DNA of 64,000 bases, taken from assembly GCA_021186555.1 (NCBI GenBank), contig JAJKFL010000427.1:19306505-19370504 (forward strand). Direction: 5' to 3'. The position numbers were made by a program, and so were the translations under genes. The notes under the pieces were generated by a model. It did not search any database, was not told the DNA's origin, and was given only the letters and a program-made list of their open reading frames with translations. Below are positions 33,586 to 46,089 of this stretch, piece by piece (position 1 is the stretch's first letter; each line of letters begins with the position of its first letter). Source of the stretch: Reticulitermes speratus. Its lineage: Eukaryota; Arthropoda; Insecta; Blattodea; Rhinotermitidae.

Positions 33586-33768
33586 ACAGAGAACACAGTC
33601 TTTCTGCATTATAATCACAAATCGCTTGATGTATTTCACGAATTAATGGCTCTTTATTTTAAAAATCATACTGGATACAGCCTGTGAATACACTGTGTGG
33701 ACAATACGCAAATTTTCTTATTGTTACAACAGGTGGTATATATGGTTACCACAGAGCATCACGTAGTT
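33586..33768 (+). repeat. R200 dispersed repeat, copy 6
   Basis: TACCGCACAGAGAACACAG, CATTATAATCACAAATCG, ACACTGTGTGGACAATACGC and GGTGGTATATATGGTTACC. Confidence 0.55.
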
Positions 33769-34064
33769 ATTAAATAGGTCAATATTTTATATCTGTGGCT
33801 CTGTGAAAATTTATGGGGGTTTAGACCGTGTAATTGGACTGGAACTGAGCCAGAAGCGGAAGTGAAGAAAACAGAAGTTTGCACGCACACACACATACAC
33901 ACACACCACACGAGCTGTTGCATGTGATTTCCACTTCGGATTGGTCAGGTTCAGTCTGAGCCACAGTAGTAAGTACCAACACCCAAAACATTCGTAACTT
34001 TCCTCTGAAATTCCAAATGAATTCCAAGAGATTTAAACTACAGATAAAGCCTGCATTATTTACA

Positions 34065-34150
34065 CTTTGTAATCAAGATAACGGGTCAAGAAGCAACGCT
34101 TGTATTCGGGAGGCAGCCGGTTCGAATCTAGAATAAAAATCCGCGTGTCG
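34065..34150 (+). mobile_element. tRNA-like SINE remnant
   Basis: GATAACGGGTCAAGAAGC and GCCGGTTCGAATCTAG (a good B box), then AAAATCCGCGTGTCG. Isolated head. Confidence 0.4.
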
Positions 34151-34499
34151 TGAAAGGTTTGTAGATATCTTAACCACTGCAGAGAAATTCTTTACATTAT
34201 ATTGCAGTTGATTCCATCTACATAGTTTCCTATTCAGTATTTACTACCATTAAGACAATAATGAAGTAACACCGTCAAACACAACTAATGTATATTATAT
34301 AATACTATATAATATTTTATATATTATGTAATTTGATTTATAAAAATCACCTTTATTATGTAAGAAATGTTTTAATCACATTTTAAAAACAGTACAAGTT
34401 GTATCTTTTATACATAAGCGATATTAACAACGGAGCCTACTACAGACTGTGGAACCTTGCAAATAATAGCCTATCACTGGCAATTGGTTTAAAACCTGG

Positions 34500-34665
34500 C
34501 ACACTGCGTTCCCTGAAGATGGTACGCTTGTACCGAAACATGTCGCAGCTACGTGTTTAACAATAATATGTAACTAATAAAGTGCATTTGGTTGGTATAA
34601 TAAATTGAATATATTGATCTAAAAATGCACGGATTGGACAAACTAAAATTAAATGAGATACAAAT
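34500..34665 (+). mobile_element. PLE terminal repeat fragment
   Basis: Contains the hammerhead-like motif (34504-34549), then AAAGTGCATTTGGTTGGT and AAAAATGCACGGA, the terminal and start sequences also seen at 60289-60345. Short PLE end without coding sequence. Confidence 0.65.
34504..34549 (+). ncRNA. Hammerhead-ribozyme-like motif, GTC site
   Basis: Core CTGAAGA (34513-34519), stem II GGTAC-GCTT-GTACC (perfect five pairs), GAAAC-AT-GTC with AC/GT stem III and the preferred GUC cleavage triplet. Stem I pairs CTGCG with CGCAG if a four-base TTCC side loop is allowed. Confidence 0.6.
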
Positions 34666-35699
34666 TTTTACAATTAAACCAATATATGTTGTTGAGTCAA
34701 ATTTCTTTTGATAATAATTAGGATAATTAAAATATGATTAAAAGAGGACTCGTATGATATGCTGCTCTCTATTTCGGTGTTGTAGGAGAACATGCAGTAT
34801 AAAGTTCATGGAACGGTATATTTTGCGTCGCCTTCTTCGTCTTGTCTACGCAAGTAGCTGTTTATTCATATTATTTACAATTTCTTGTTTTGGACTGGTG
34901 GTTAATTATGTTGAATTCCCGTACTGTTTAAGAAGTGCTGGATCCGGCCATCTTGTAATCTGAGTCCTACACTGCAGACGCTTTGCTTCCCTTCAGTACT
35001 GACTGCCGTCAACAGCTTTCCCTCCAAACAACACAACGTGATAATGAACGTAAAAATCATTAAGACACTATACGCAATACAGTCTTAGGTACTGACAGCA
35101 TCGTTAAAGAAACAAAGTAACATTGTCTCCACTTTACAGTAAAAAAAAGAAATTTCCTCGTGGCTTCAAATATTCAACACAAATAAAGGTGCCAACGTCG
35201 TTAAATAGTCCCTTGCCGTCATATATGAATAATCTTTCAGTGAATTACGTCGTAGTAAAAGACCTGATATTCAAAATCCCCCATCGGCAATTGCCTCAAA
35301 CAAACGCACATTCATACACATAACAGACCTATGTACACACATAAAATTACATATTATCCTGGCAGGCTAACACAGCGTTGTAGTTCTATATTTTGATTTG
35401 TGAGACTAATGTAAAGTCAGTTAAAAATGTGAGAATTTGGTAATTTTTTACGTTGTTAATATCATGTATATTCTTATAATTAATACATTAGCCAAATTAT
35501 GCACATAATAAATTACATTCTCCATAAAGAGTGTAAACAACTGGAAATCTACACGTGCATCATCTCTCTTTAAACGAATTAAAAAAAAACATTTAAATTT
35601 ATAACAATGTAATTTTATGATTTCTAACTTTGTACATTTTAAAATTTTAATATTTTAATCAATTTAATGAAGGCGACACAACACCTAGTTGAGCGTGCT
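34666..35699. other. No gene recognised
   Basis: AT-rich non-coding DNA. Confidence 0.5.
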
Positions 35700-35830
35700 G
35701 GCCTTATACTCCTTTGTAAGAACAACTCCCTGATGATGGCACCTTGGTGACGAAACACGTAGGAGTTTTATAACACTTTTATACTTCTGAATGTAATTTA
35801 TTAAGTGCATAAATTGTTTCATGTTTTAAT
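35700..35830 (+). mobile_element. PLE end fragment with intact-looking hammerhead
   Basis: Around the ribozyme motif lie AACACCTAGTTGAGCG upstream and TTATTAAGTGCATAAATTG downstream, the latter a diverged form of the PLE GTGCATT terminus. No coding part remains. Confidence 0.55.
35724..35767 (+). ncRNA. Hammerhead ribozyme candidate (best in window)
   Basis: All helices can be drawn. Stem I: AACTCC (35724-35729) with GGAGTT (35762-35767), six perfect pairs. Core CTGATGA (35730-35736). Stem II: GGCACC-TT-GGTGAC with one G-A mismatch. Then GAAA. Stem III: AC/GT around a two-base loop (35755-35760). Predicted cleavage follows A35761 (GUA triplet). The layout is a minimal open-stem-I hammerhead as described from PLEs. 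One U (35737) sits between the core and stem II in all copies here. Confidence 0.75.
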
Positions 35831-36124
35831 AGGTACTGTTAATTCATACCTACGATTTCCACAGACAGGTCTCCTACTGACCATTATTGTATATTACGGT
35901 AATGGAAGAATAATATAAAATCACAGTCTGACTGAAGTGCACGCCACTAAGTGGTGGTGAAACTTCCTTGGGAGTTTGTTCGTTTGTTGGTGTAGGACAG
36001 AAAACTGTGCAACGTTGGGATTTTCCTCCAATAGCATAACACTCGTAACAAAACTCGAGAAAAACAATGATGTTTCACGATTTGAATGGAGAAAACACCC
36101 AGAGAGCGAGTAGATATGGAAAAG

Positions 36125-36126
<2 letters not shown>
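35831..36126. other. No gene recognised
   Basis: Non-coding. Confidence 0.4.

Positions 36127-36178
<52 letters not shown>
36127..36178. repeat. (TG)n microsatellite
   Basis: About 26 near-perfect dinucleotide units. Confidence 0.95.
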
Positions 36179-36182
<4 letters not shown>

Positions 36183-36307
36183 CATTTTCTGTAATTATCA
36201 GGAGTCCGTAGTTCGGAAACCAGGCTTCAGAAGGCCTATGCTCATATAATATATGTTTTCTTATATCGTGGTATATATTCACTATATGTAGGTTTGCCCG
36301 TGCATTT

Positions 36308-36348
36308 TTCCTTCACACTGTACGTACAGTAACCACTGTGCTTTAAAG
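36308..36348 (+). repeat. R200 3'-end fragment
   Basis: GTACGTACAGTAACCACTG followed by TGCTTTAAAGGTCTGA. Confidence 0.45.
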
Positions 36349-36547
36349 GTCTGAATAAAGTTTAATTAAAATATCTGAAAGGATATTTGGATTGGTTTGT
36401 GAGAATCATCAGAACAGAGAAAAGGCACTTTTGGCAACACTGTAATAACAAGCAATTTTGCTTGATAAGAAGTCTCACGTACACCAGAGTAACAGAATAA
36501 AAATATTTAAATCAAAGATTATAACAAACCCCAGACACTTCCTGCAC

Positions 36548-37086
36548 GTGTCCGTTACTTATAGGCAAGTCATACTACAGCAGCTGTGTGTGTCCGTCAC
36601 TTACAGGCAAGTCATACTACAGCAGCTGTGCGTGTCCGTTACTTATAGGCAAGTCATACTACAGCAGCTGTGCGTGTCCGTCACTTACAGGCAAGTAATA
36701 CTACAGCAGCTGTGCGTGTCCGTACTTACAGGCAAGTCATACTACAGCAGCTGTGCGTGTCCGTCACTTACAGGCAAGTCATACTACAGCAGCTGTGCGT
36801 GTCCGTCACTTACAGGCAAGTCATACTATAGCAGCTGTGCGTGTCCGTCACTTACAGGCAAGTCATACTATAGCAGCTGTGCGTGTCCGTCACTTACAGG
36901 CAAGTCATACTATAGCAGCTGTGCGTGTCCGTCACTTACAGGCAAGTCATACTATAGCAGCTGTGCATGTCCGTCACTTACAGGCAAGTCATACTACAGC
37001 AGCTGTGCGTGTCCGTACTTACAGGCAAGTCATACTACAGCAGCTGTGCGTGTCCGTCACAGGCAAGTTATACTACAGCAGCTGTG
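36548..37086. repeat. 42-bp minisatellite, about 13 units
   Basis: Unit starts GTGTCCGTCACTTACAGG and continues CAAGTCATACTACAGCAGCTGTGC. Units vary at TACTTATAGG/TCACTTACAGG and CTACAG/CTATAG. One unit is short by two bases near 36721, another near 37014, and a longer deletion occurs at 37057. Because 42 is divisible by three, a 231-codon plus-strand frame (36458-37153) runs through as a 14-residue repeat that changes register. I regard it as non-coding. Confidence 0.92.
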
Positions 37087-37465
37087 CGCTTCACAGATCC
37101 GCCCATCCTTCACTGCGCACAATTGTCAGAAGTGTAGTTATGCATCACGCTAGATACTCGTTTGTAGGAGCAACCACTTTACAAGGCAACACTAACGTTA
37201 CGTCTACAGCAATTTAACCTCGCAGTTCCTATTATGACACCAGTCCACATGTATGGAGAAACTTTAACAAAAGTGACACTAGACATCATCAAATATGTGA
37301 AGTGTTGTGGAAAGTACACCATAATATGAGACATTAACTCTGCAACTCAGGGATTTTCATAGGCGGGGTACAGAAACAAGAGGGATGGCGAGCAAATTTA
37401 TCGTGAACTCCAAAACAATCACGAGGACTTGGTTTAAATGGACGAGTAATGGAATTGTCTGGGCC

Positions 37466-38225
37466 GCAATGTCAGTAGGTATGGATACTCATTGGAAAAA
37501 ATGTCAGTAGGTAATGGAACTGTTTGGGAAGCAATGTCAGTAGGTGATGGTACTGTTTTGGCAGCAGTGTTAGTAGATAATGGTACCGTAGGGGTCGCAG
37601 TACCAGTAAGAGTAACTGTTTGGGAAGCAATGTCAATAGGTAATGGAACTGTTTGGGAAGCAATGTCAATAGGTAATGGTTCTCTTTTGGTCGTAGTGTC
37701 CGTAGGTAATGGAACTGTTTGGGTTGCATGTCAGTAAGAAACGCTAATGTTTGGGAAGTAATGTCAATAGGTAATGGTTCTGTTTTGATCGTAGTGTCCG
37801 TAGGTAAAGGAACTGTTTGGGTTGCATGTCAGTAAGAAACGCTAATGTTTGGGAAGTAATGTCAATAGGTAATGGTTCTGTTTTGATCGTAGTGTCCGTA
37901 GGTAATGGAACTGTTTGGGTTGCATGTCAGTAAGAAACGCTAATGTTTGGGAAGTAATGTCAATAGGTAATGTTTCTGTTTTGGTCGTAGTGTCCGTAGG
38001 TAATGGTACTATTTCGGTTGCATGTCAGTAAGAAATGCTAATGTTTGGGAAGTAATGTCAATAGGTAATGGTCTGTTTTGGTTATGGTGTCCGTAGGTAA
38101 TGGTAGTGTTTGGTTTGCATGTCAGTAAGAAATGTTAATGTTTGGGAAGTAATGTCAATATGTGAATAAGTAATAATACTGTTTTGGTCGCAGTGTTAGC
38201 TGGTAATGGTATTCTTTTGGTCGCT
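37466..38225. repeat. 33-bp minisatellite with 98-bp higher-order units
   Basis: Monomers of about 33 bp (GTCAGTAGGTAATGGAACTG-type then TTTGGGAAGCA) fill the region. From 37726 they form a three-monomer unit repeating at 37726, 37824, 37922, 38020 and 38117 (98, 98, 98, 97 bp). Low-complexity frames on both strands are by-products. Confidence 0.9.
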
Positions 38226-38788
38226 ATATCAATCTAATTTACGATTTGGAGCCGTGGATAAAAGTCTGAAAATCATAGCTGTAACTGAAGTGACGCCTGC
38301 TGGTTGTTGCTGCCAAGTTTTCTTAACAAAGCAATACTTCTGTTTCTATTCACTCTTCTTCATTCCTGACAGACATTTCTGTCGTAAAGAATAACGAAAC
38401 ATAATCTACCACTGAGTAAATGAGTTACAGCTCTGTGTAAAATATCCTGCAAGCTTTAATACCAGTCGTTCATGCATCTCCAAACTCCCTCTTACAAAAC
38501 TCTTACGTAGCTGCGAAATAAACGTACATGCTACCTATCGGCCCTACTTGAAGTGAAACTACTTCTGAATGAACCTTCGGAAAAGACACTGCATAAGAAC
38601 ACACGGCAACACAGACTCATAAACCCACTTAAACAGTGCATCTTTTATCACAAAACGTTTCCTTTACAGGACACTATTGTAAAAAAATACTCCCTTTTCG
38701 CTTTATTTGTTTATTTAACGACAATTGCTCTATTACTTTAAGGTGGTACATCCCCGTTGCGTTATTAAATAAAAATGAATGTTGCAAT
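38226..38788. other. No gene recognised
   Basis: Non-coding; a few frames of about 60 codons. Confidence 0.5.
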
Positions 38789-39142
38789 CAGTCAACACAA
38801 CATTATATTCAGTAAGAATAAGGCTACATGTTTCGGCTAAAATTGATTAGTCATCATCAGGCCTAATTACAAGGATTTTATATCTAAACGCCAACGTCAA
38901 ATTATTTTATTTAATATGTTTAATATTTTATAAACTCCAAAATTATACGTTTCAGGCATTCTATATCTCTTAGACTATATGTAAATTTTAATATGTAGGC
39001 CTAAAGGTTGATATTTCAAACCTGAAATGCAGTTGTAAAATATACCCCTTCAGTATTTTTGTAGTTAGACCTTATTATGGCTAATTATTTTTAGCCGAAA
39101 CGTGTAGCCTTATTCTTACTGAATATAATGTTTTGTTGACTG
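38789..39142. mobile_element. PLE ends in inverted repeat
   Basis: Arms 38789-38846 and 39082-39142 are reverse complements with a few differences (CAGTCAACACAACATTATAT / ATATAATGTTTTGTTGACTG at the outer edges). The left arm contains a good hammerhead-like motif; the right one is damaged (CTTATTATGG for CTGATGATG). The ~235-bp centre is AT-rich without coding. Confidence 0.7.
38821..38864 (-). ncRNA. Hammerhead-ribozyme-like motif
   Basis: Minus strand: stem I AGGC with GCCT (four pairs, further pairs after one mismatch), core CTGATGA, stem II GACTAA...TTAGCC with one A-C mismatch, GAAAC-AT-GTA. Confidence 0.6.
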
Positions 39143-39274
39143 TTTGTAAAATTTATTTGGACACAATTCCTCTGTGATAGAGTTAAACAACGCGTGCAGC
39201 TTGTACACGTTCTCGAGGGATGAACACACAGTTCTGTAAACATCAAGTGAAGTTCATGTAAATTGTATTTACCC

Positions 39275-39465
39275 TGCAGTGCATACGTTACGTCTCCATT
39301 ACACAGCAGAGTAACCGGTTAATGCCCTTTAGGGAAACAATCGCTGTTTTGTTCTCAGAATTTCATGTCACACACAAATACAATTTATGAGCGAAATTCT
39401 GAGTTTCTTTTTGACGTTGATTATGACGGTATACACGTTAACCATTGTGATTTAAAATGATAATA
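39275..39465 (+). repeat. R200 dispersed repeat, copy 7
   Basis: CATACGTTACGTCTCC, ACCGGTTAATGCCC, GGGAAACAATCGCTGTTTTG, AATACAATTTATGAGCG, GACGGTATACACGTTAACC. Confidence 0.6.
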
Positions 39466-40717
39466 TAGCGTTTCATAAAAACGAAAGAATTTCTGTACAC
39501 CGTGGTGAATTCACAAAACACAGCCTATGGCTGTGATGACAGGACACGTGTCATAGTAAATTAATCTGACATACAGCTACTGTGATATGACACAAACAAA
39601 TCTACAATTGGTATGTGTGCTGATAAAACACAAAGGGCTACAACATATAATCCATCATTCCTCTAACTTTCACCATGCAAATGTTAAGTAATATTGTAAT
39701 TTTGAATATTGTAAGATTTCAGATCCTTAAAATTGGTGACTACGAGGTTTGTGCCCTCTGATATGAAACCTTTTACACATTAGTGTCATCTACCAAATTA
39801 CAAGGAGTCAGCCAACTATTTTACTCTGAAAGTGGCGTAAAAATATTCCAGCGAAACTGTGATACTATCTACCAAATTTCACTAAGTCACACTTCAGAAA
39901 ACAGCAGTTCTCTTTGAGCAATTTTAGCATGCATATCTCACTAAAAAGCTTTGTGTAAATACATAAACAAATCTGAAGGCTTCCTACTTAATTACGTCGC
40001 TCCGTCACTGTGAAATTCTAACAAAGACTTGAAAGGAAAAGGTACAAAAAATGCCAAAGACGTCAAATGGCGAAATAATGATGTTTCTTTGTGTGCTACC
40101 AAAGTCTGTAAGTGCGTCACAAAGACAGGCGCGGACCTCAAAGAAAGCATAGGAGGTTCGTGTTAGCTTTCTACCTCTACTTGTCAGTCAAGAGACAGTG
40201 GCGATGGATTATGTTAGGCGGATATTTTCGTAGGGCGGGAACCTTCCTTTGAATGCCAGCTGTAAGTTGATTCTGACTTGGGACTCCAATTTCATAAGGC
40301 TTAGATGAAGGTTAACACAACTATAAAGCAGACCACTCATTGACAGGACAGACTTAAATCGCAACACAGAACTTACTCAGAATCACAGCTTGTGTAAACT
40401 TAAATTCTCATAAAGGTTTTATTTTATAGGACGTTTCTAAGCAGCCAGGTAACTACTTATTGCGTTTTGTTGAAAGCTTAATTTAGAATCCACATTAAAA
40501 TAGGCCTACTAAAGTCACTTGGTTTTCTATTTTTAAGTAACAGCAACGTAAAAAAAAAATTTAAAAGATTTAAACATACTGAACTCTAATTTTGTAAGCT
40601 ATGGTTTTGATTATATAAAAATACCTCAAATCGCCGGTATTTTGAAACAGAGTATACGCAACGAAGAAGGCAGCAGCAGAGGGTGCAGAAACATACAATA
40701 ACTTATATCAATAAATT
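39466..40717. other. No gene recognised
   Basis: About 1.25 kb of non-coding sequence. Confidence 0.55.
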
Positions 40718-40986
40718 ACATTTTTTTTTTCTGTGGCACTACAGCCCAACTCGGGCCTAGGCCGCCTCATTTTGTGTTACCTAGACACATCAAATGTTTC
40801 TAGGTCACACAAAATTACACATGCGCGCGCGATGGGACTCCTCTGAAAGAGTGATCAGCCCATCGCAGAGGCCGCTACCTACACAACTAACACAAGAGAC
40901 GAACATCCATGCCCTCAGCGGGATTCAAACCCGTTATCCCAACAATCAAGCGGCTGCAGGCGTACGACTTAGACTGCACGGCCATT
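40718..40986 (-). mobile_element. tRNA-derived SINE, family A
   Basis: Minus strand: GGCCGTGCAGTCTAAG (A box region), AACGGGTTTGAATCCCGC (B box), GGCATGGATGTTCGTCTC, AAATGAGGCGGCCTAGGCCC, and an A-rich 3' end (T run on the plus strand near 40721-40730). Confidence 0.75.
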
Positions 40987-42928
40987 CGTTATATTAACTG
41001 CATACTATTTTTCACCAAATTTTATTCTTAGCCTATTACGGTCACGAAATCAAGGAAGTTAGAAGTACGACAACTGTATCACGCACAGAGACAGCAAAAA
41101 TGTATAAAATATTTTGGTCGGAAAATTCCGAACGGAGACCAAATTGAAAGCAACGAATAATATAACAATGCATCTTAGGTATCTGTTCTTCTGACTCCTG
41201 AGCATTTCGAAACTTATCCTTCCTTACTGTCAAAAAAATCAGGTCTTAAAATTTCATGTCTCAACAATTTCTTATATTTATTCATTTATAATTTATACTT
41301 GGGCTTATACTCTTGAATACTCTAGGTGTTATTGGATGAAGTCTCAATTATTGGAAAGTAATTTGGCTGGGATATTTATTAGTTATTTGTACGAAATTAC
41401 ATAACAAACTTAATACTGCTAATTAAGCCTATTATCACTAATAGATTTATGTTTATGACTACACCACCCCACAATATGTCAAATTAATTGATTCATATTT
41501 AATGGACCATTGCCTCCACGAGGTAATTTATTTTTCATATTAATTTAAGTTAATAGCTGAAAGAAGTAGCGGCAAAAATTAATCGTTATTTTATAACACA
41601 AAACGTAAATACGTTCACGCATTAAGGTTCAGCTATATTTAGCCCTCTATGAAACCCTAAGGTCATTGACGTTTTCACAAATTCACTTATCGATCCATAT
41701 TCCATGTCAAATTAATCTATCGCCGACCAGCATCATGCTTTATTAAGATAAACTCTAACACTGCCCTTCCGCCTGCGACTGCGTCTAGCAATTAGCCTCT
41801 TCCTTTCGGGCTTTTTGTGTGTTGCAGCAGAACATTGTTTTGTATATTTGTTTATGAGGCAAAAGGATTGCTAGCCCTCAGTTACAGGCTGTTCGAAGCT
41901 ATCCGTACACAACAAAATGACGACTACATATTGTACACACATTTCGAGCTCTCTGTCATAAAGCTTACAATAGAGCTCCATTCAAGAAAATCTCACTGAG
42001 GGACGGGAAGTCATTGCCTCAGAAATCTCTAAGCTTCGAATACCGTGTGAGGAACCGACAAAGGAATCAACAGTCTAGTTGACTTATTCCTAAAAGTATG
42101 GGTACAAGATCAAGTACTCATAATTTTCCATATGGTGCAAAGGCAATCACCTGAAGCCAGTAAACCTTGAACTCAAGGTGACAAAAGTAGAGGCTATACT
42201 GACCAATGAGAGATCGACGCTCTTATTCAAGGAAAGTCCTTAACCGTGATGGGACGTTCCGATCTAAGAAGGAAGCCGTCCTAGTTTGTGTAACATTCAG
42301 GTGAATCTCACAGTTAGTTAGCCTCGCTGGAAGTTTCATGATTATCGGACAGTAAGAACGGGTGTTACTGAGGTGTGTTGGAATCAGAACAATAGGCAAA
42401 GAGTTCACAGAAATACCACCTCTCCTTAAAAGCAGTTAACCGGACTCTATAATAGGAAATATAGTGGTAATACAGTAAGAAGTCGGACACAACTAACAGA
42501 AAACTGTGTCATATTCGATGAGAGCACACCGTATCCCGAAGTGTCTCACCTACTACCCTGAGTTGGAGAGGAGCTCAAAAGATACATAAGAGGTGAGCGT
42601 GTAAAGTGTCTTACCAACAATGGTCATGTAAAATTAGAGAAGACTACATTGATTACGAAATATTTATACACAATACATTTAATAAGACAAATTTTAAAAG
42701 CAAATTTACACCCGTCTTTTAAGCATGAAGGTGTTGGGAGACATTAGAGACATCAGAATTGTATGTGGCGAGGGAAAATATTTCGAACGCAGGAAGGAGG
42801 GCTTCGTACAAATTTCATTACGCAAAAATAACTGTTAATTAATTGCTTGCATTTATCGAATATAGAAATACTTTAAAAATATGTAGAAAAAGGCATGACA
42901 AAGAAATTATATTCCGATCTCTGACTTT
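40987..42928. other. No gene recognised
   Basis: About 1.9 kb AT-rich; no open frame with a recognisable domain. Confidence 0.55.
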
Positions 42929-42943
42929 CCCCCCCCCCCCCCC
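42929..42943. repeat. Poly-C tract (15 bases)
   Basis: Downstream, on the minus strand, of the LINE fragment at 43019-43573, where it reads as poly-G in the presumed 3' UTR. Confidence 0.9.
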
Positions 42944-43018
42944 AAAAACAAACCCTATTTTACATGTGTATATTAGGGTTAAAGTTTAACCAAGTACATA
43001 TAATAACAATATTGTTAC

Positions 43019-43573
43019 TTATAATTTTCTATTGATATGGTGTATAAAATTAATGAAATGTTTTTGACAACAGTTTCTACTAAATATATTGTATAGTGGC
43101 TTATGGTAACTAATATTACATTTGTTTAAGTGCATTTCAAGGCAAAATCTCCTGTGTCCGAATATGGGGCAATCAAATAGTAGATGTTCTACTGTTTGTT
43201 CACCTCCACAAGTGCATTCATATCCATTCTCTACTTTGATATGAAATCTTCTGAAGCACGAACGAAATTTACCATGGCCGGATGTAAATTGAGTTGTTAT
43301 AGAATCAGGCAGAAATTGTGTACACTTTAAACGGCTGTGTACATCAGGGAAGAAAAGATCTTTTGTGATTGAGCCATTATTGCCGTTTGTCCACTGTGAG
43401 TTCCACGTGTTTATTATATAAGCTTTATATTCATTTTTTGCACGAGATAGCGGACATTTTTCATATTCGAAATTTTCCTTGCTGTAGGCTGCTGCTTTCG
43501 CCATTTCATCTGCTCTTTCGTTTCCAATCTCTGACTTGTGTTCTGAATTGCTAATACAAGCACTAAAGCCCAT
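43019..43573 (-). pseudogene. LINE fragment: RNase H end and zinc-knuckle tail
   Basis: A 184-residue minus-strand frame without internal stops. GNERADEMAKAAA at 17-29 is the end of a retroelement RNase H domain. TSGHGKFRSCFRRF follows at 97-110. CTCGGEQTVEHLLFDC at 120-135 is the Cys-Cys-His-Cys knuckle found at the end of Jockey/I/R1-type LINE proteins. Endonuclease, reverse transcriptase and most of RNase H are missing, as in 5'-truncated insertions. The long open frame suggests a relatively young insertion. No TSD was found by eye. Confidence 0.8.
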
Positions 43574-44639
43574 CTACAGCTAGCCTAGCTGCAGTCTTGC
43601 ACGTAAGGCTGTAACAAATTGAAACACTAAATACGCCCCTCTATACACTTAGAATTTGCAATTCCCGTCAAAATTAAATTATATTTCTTTGCATTTTTTC
43701 AGGAAATTTGAATATAATTTATATGATGTACGAGAACTAAACATAGACACAGAGCAATATTATTAACAAAGATAAGCCTCTGAAATCTTAGTGCGAATTT
43801 GTTAATCTTATCCACATCATTACTAAATTTGCAGCACTTCTGCTGAGAAAACAATTTTTATGCACGTGCAAAACTTTTTCACCTATAAAGGCGAATTTCG
43901 TCAAAACCTCGCCTAAGATAAATGCCTTGAAAATATTTGTAAGCGACGGCACTATTTATACTGCGATACTAAGCGTAAGAAAATAACAAATGAAATAAAC
44001 TCTTCTGCTGTGTACAGCTGTGCCATGGACGTCCTCGGCGAAGTTACACACTATACAACCGACTAGTCAAATAAATAACAAAGACAGGTAACGGAAAATA
44101 CCAAGGGCCTTCTTTTTATATAGGTTTGTACTGATAACATAAGAAAGTCACCAAGAGCCGGAGTGAATTTTGTTCACCCCTAGAAGATATACATCGAATT
44201 CTCAGATTCAAGCTCCTGGTATCTAAACTTCTCTGGGTTGGCAGACTTGTCGAGTTACTGACCTCTCCCCGCTCACAAAACTGTCAGTGAAACACAACCA
44301 TTATTCACTACTAATCCGCAGAATTAAACTAAAACGCATTGAAATGAAATACACAATGTGATAAATGTCCTCTACAGTTCCCGAGTTTATTCAACAAAAG
44401 ATGTGGAAGCTTACAAAGCACACTGACAGCGTACTATCTGCTTTAACATTAAATAATTCTGAATTTCTTTCACACATTGTATTTTTTTCGTATAACTCTT
44501 GTAATAAATAAAGAATATTTTCTTAAACAACATAAACTGTTTAATCACCATAACAAAGATGCAGTGACAGTTTTTAAAGGAAAGAACCGAATTCTTACTT
44601 ATTATTTAGAAGAACTTCGGAGCCGAGATAACGTATTAC
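43574..44639. other. No gene recognised
   Basis: Non-coding upstream flank of the LINE fragment. Confidence 0.5.
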
Positions 44640-44885
44640 GTATAGTGAGTAGGATACAGGATGTATGGCTGAGGGATTGTGGTTCGATTCAAGGCAGGGG
44701 CAGAAGATTTTTCTCGTCTTAAAAGTATGAAGAACGGCCCTGGCGCCCACCCAGCTTCCTGTTGATTAACGGGGACACTTTCTCTGGCGGTAAAGCGGCC
44801 GAGGCGCGATGCTGACCATCCACCTTCACCCGGTGTCCAGGTTAAGAATAAGTGGAGCTTTTCGTCCACTCTCTCCATATTCCTT
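44640..44885 (+). mobile_element. tRNA-derived SINE, family B
   Basis: GTATGGCTGAGGGATTG and TGTGGTTCGATTCAAGG (B box), then CCCTGGCGCCCACCCAGC, GGTAAAGCGGCCGAGG, and CCAGGTTAAGAATAAGTGG. Confidence 0.65.
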
Positions 44886-46089
44886 CATGGCATCAACGGG
44901 AATAACTTTACGTTTACATTCAGATAAACTTCAGGCTTAAAACTGTTGACGGCAGACAAAGTATTCATTATTACACCTCGCTAATAAAAAATAAGGAAAC
45001 GTATATACAGGGTAAGAAACCCTCTGGGCTTAAGACAAAAGGAAACAAAAAATAGAATTCGTTATTAATTTCCTGTGTAACGTATGTCCCACACATTCTC
45101 CGCTCAGATAAACATGTAGTAAGTTACCCTGCAGCACAAATCATGCGTTGCTGTTCACGTAAAGTCTGCATTATATTACTCCGATTCTAATCAAATTTGG
45201 AGCCTGTCAACAAATTCCAGTTAAAGTCTGCAGTACGAGTATGAAATTGCGTTACAAATCGTCGACCCCTTCACACGTACGGCCAGACAGACCGAGTCAT
45301 ATATAATAGCCTTTTATTATAACCAACACATGCACTACAATTTTGTCGTCGTATATAATGCTCGGTGAATGTAATGTGAAGTTAGACCGAGTCACTTTAG
45401 ACGCTCCGTACTATACAACCCCTCCAGTTCATAATTCGTATTAAGTCTTGCGCTATATTGGGCAGGCCCAGTCCTTACACGACACAGCGCCACCATCAGA
45501 TGAAGGTGGCTTTCAGGAATCAGATGAATATAATACATAATAGGCTGCATATGGGTGGTCCGCTAGTGTGGGGTTGAATGTGTGACTAACAAACGCTACA
45601 CCGTAATGAGTGACGCTAGTTACAGTATTAGCTTAGGAAACAAGAGTAGCTCTTGGCCTTACGTATCCACTACAATGATGTGTTTCGTTATTTGCAATGT
45701 CGAAACTTCTGATTCTGTTACTGGAAGCTATACTTGCTTTCAGATCGACCCAATGTTCTAGGATATTTTGCCTGCATGGTAGACTACATGCATGCAGATA
45801 TGTAGAAGAAGTAGCGGAACGACACGGCGCCTAGCAAATGGGAATACTTAGAAGTGCAACTTCATTTGCCACGCTTTACATGGACACTAAACTTCTGACG
45901 TCGTATTCTTAAATGAGACACGCAAATAACCGTCTGTGTAACAGCCTGACGGAATAACAATGCAATAAAAGCATGTGCCACTTTTGCTGTTTAGCCTACA
46001 ATTCTCGACACATAAGTTTTTACTTCGCGAGATTTGAGGCTTCCGCAGCGGTGAAGTTGAGGCCTTCGATCTTCTGCGAGCTTACGCAG
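44886..46089. other. No gene recognised
   Basis: Non-coding; no repeats identified. Confidence 0.5.

Noticed and set aside
36458..37217. Long plus-strand frames with 14-residue repeats
   Set aside because: Produced by the 42-bp period; register changes between units and no domain or start context.
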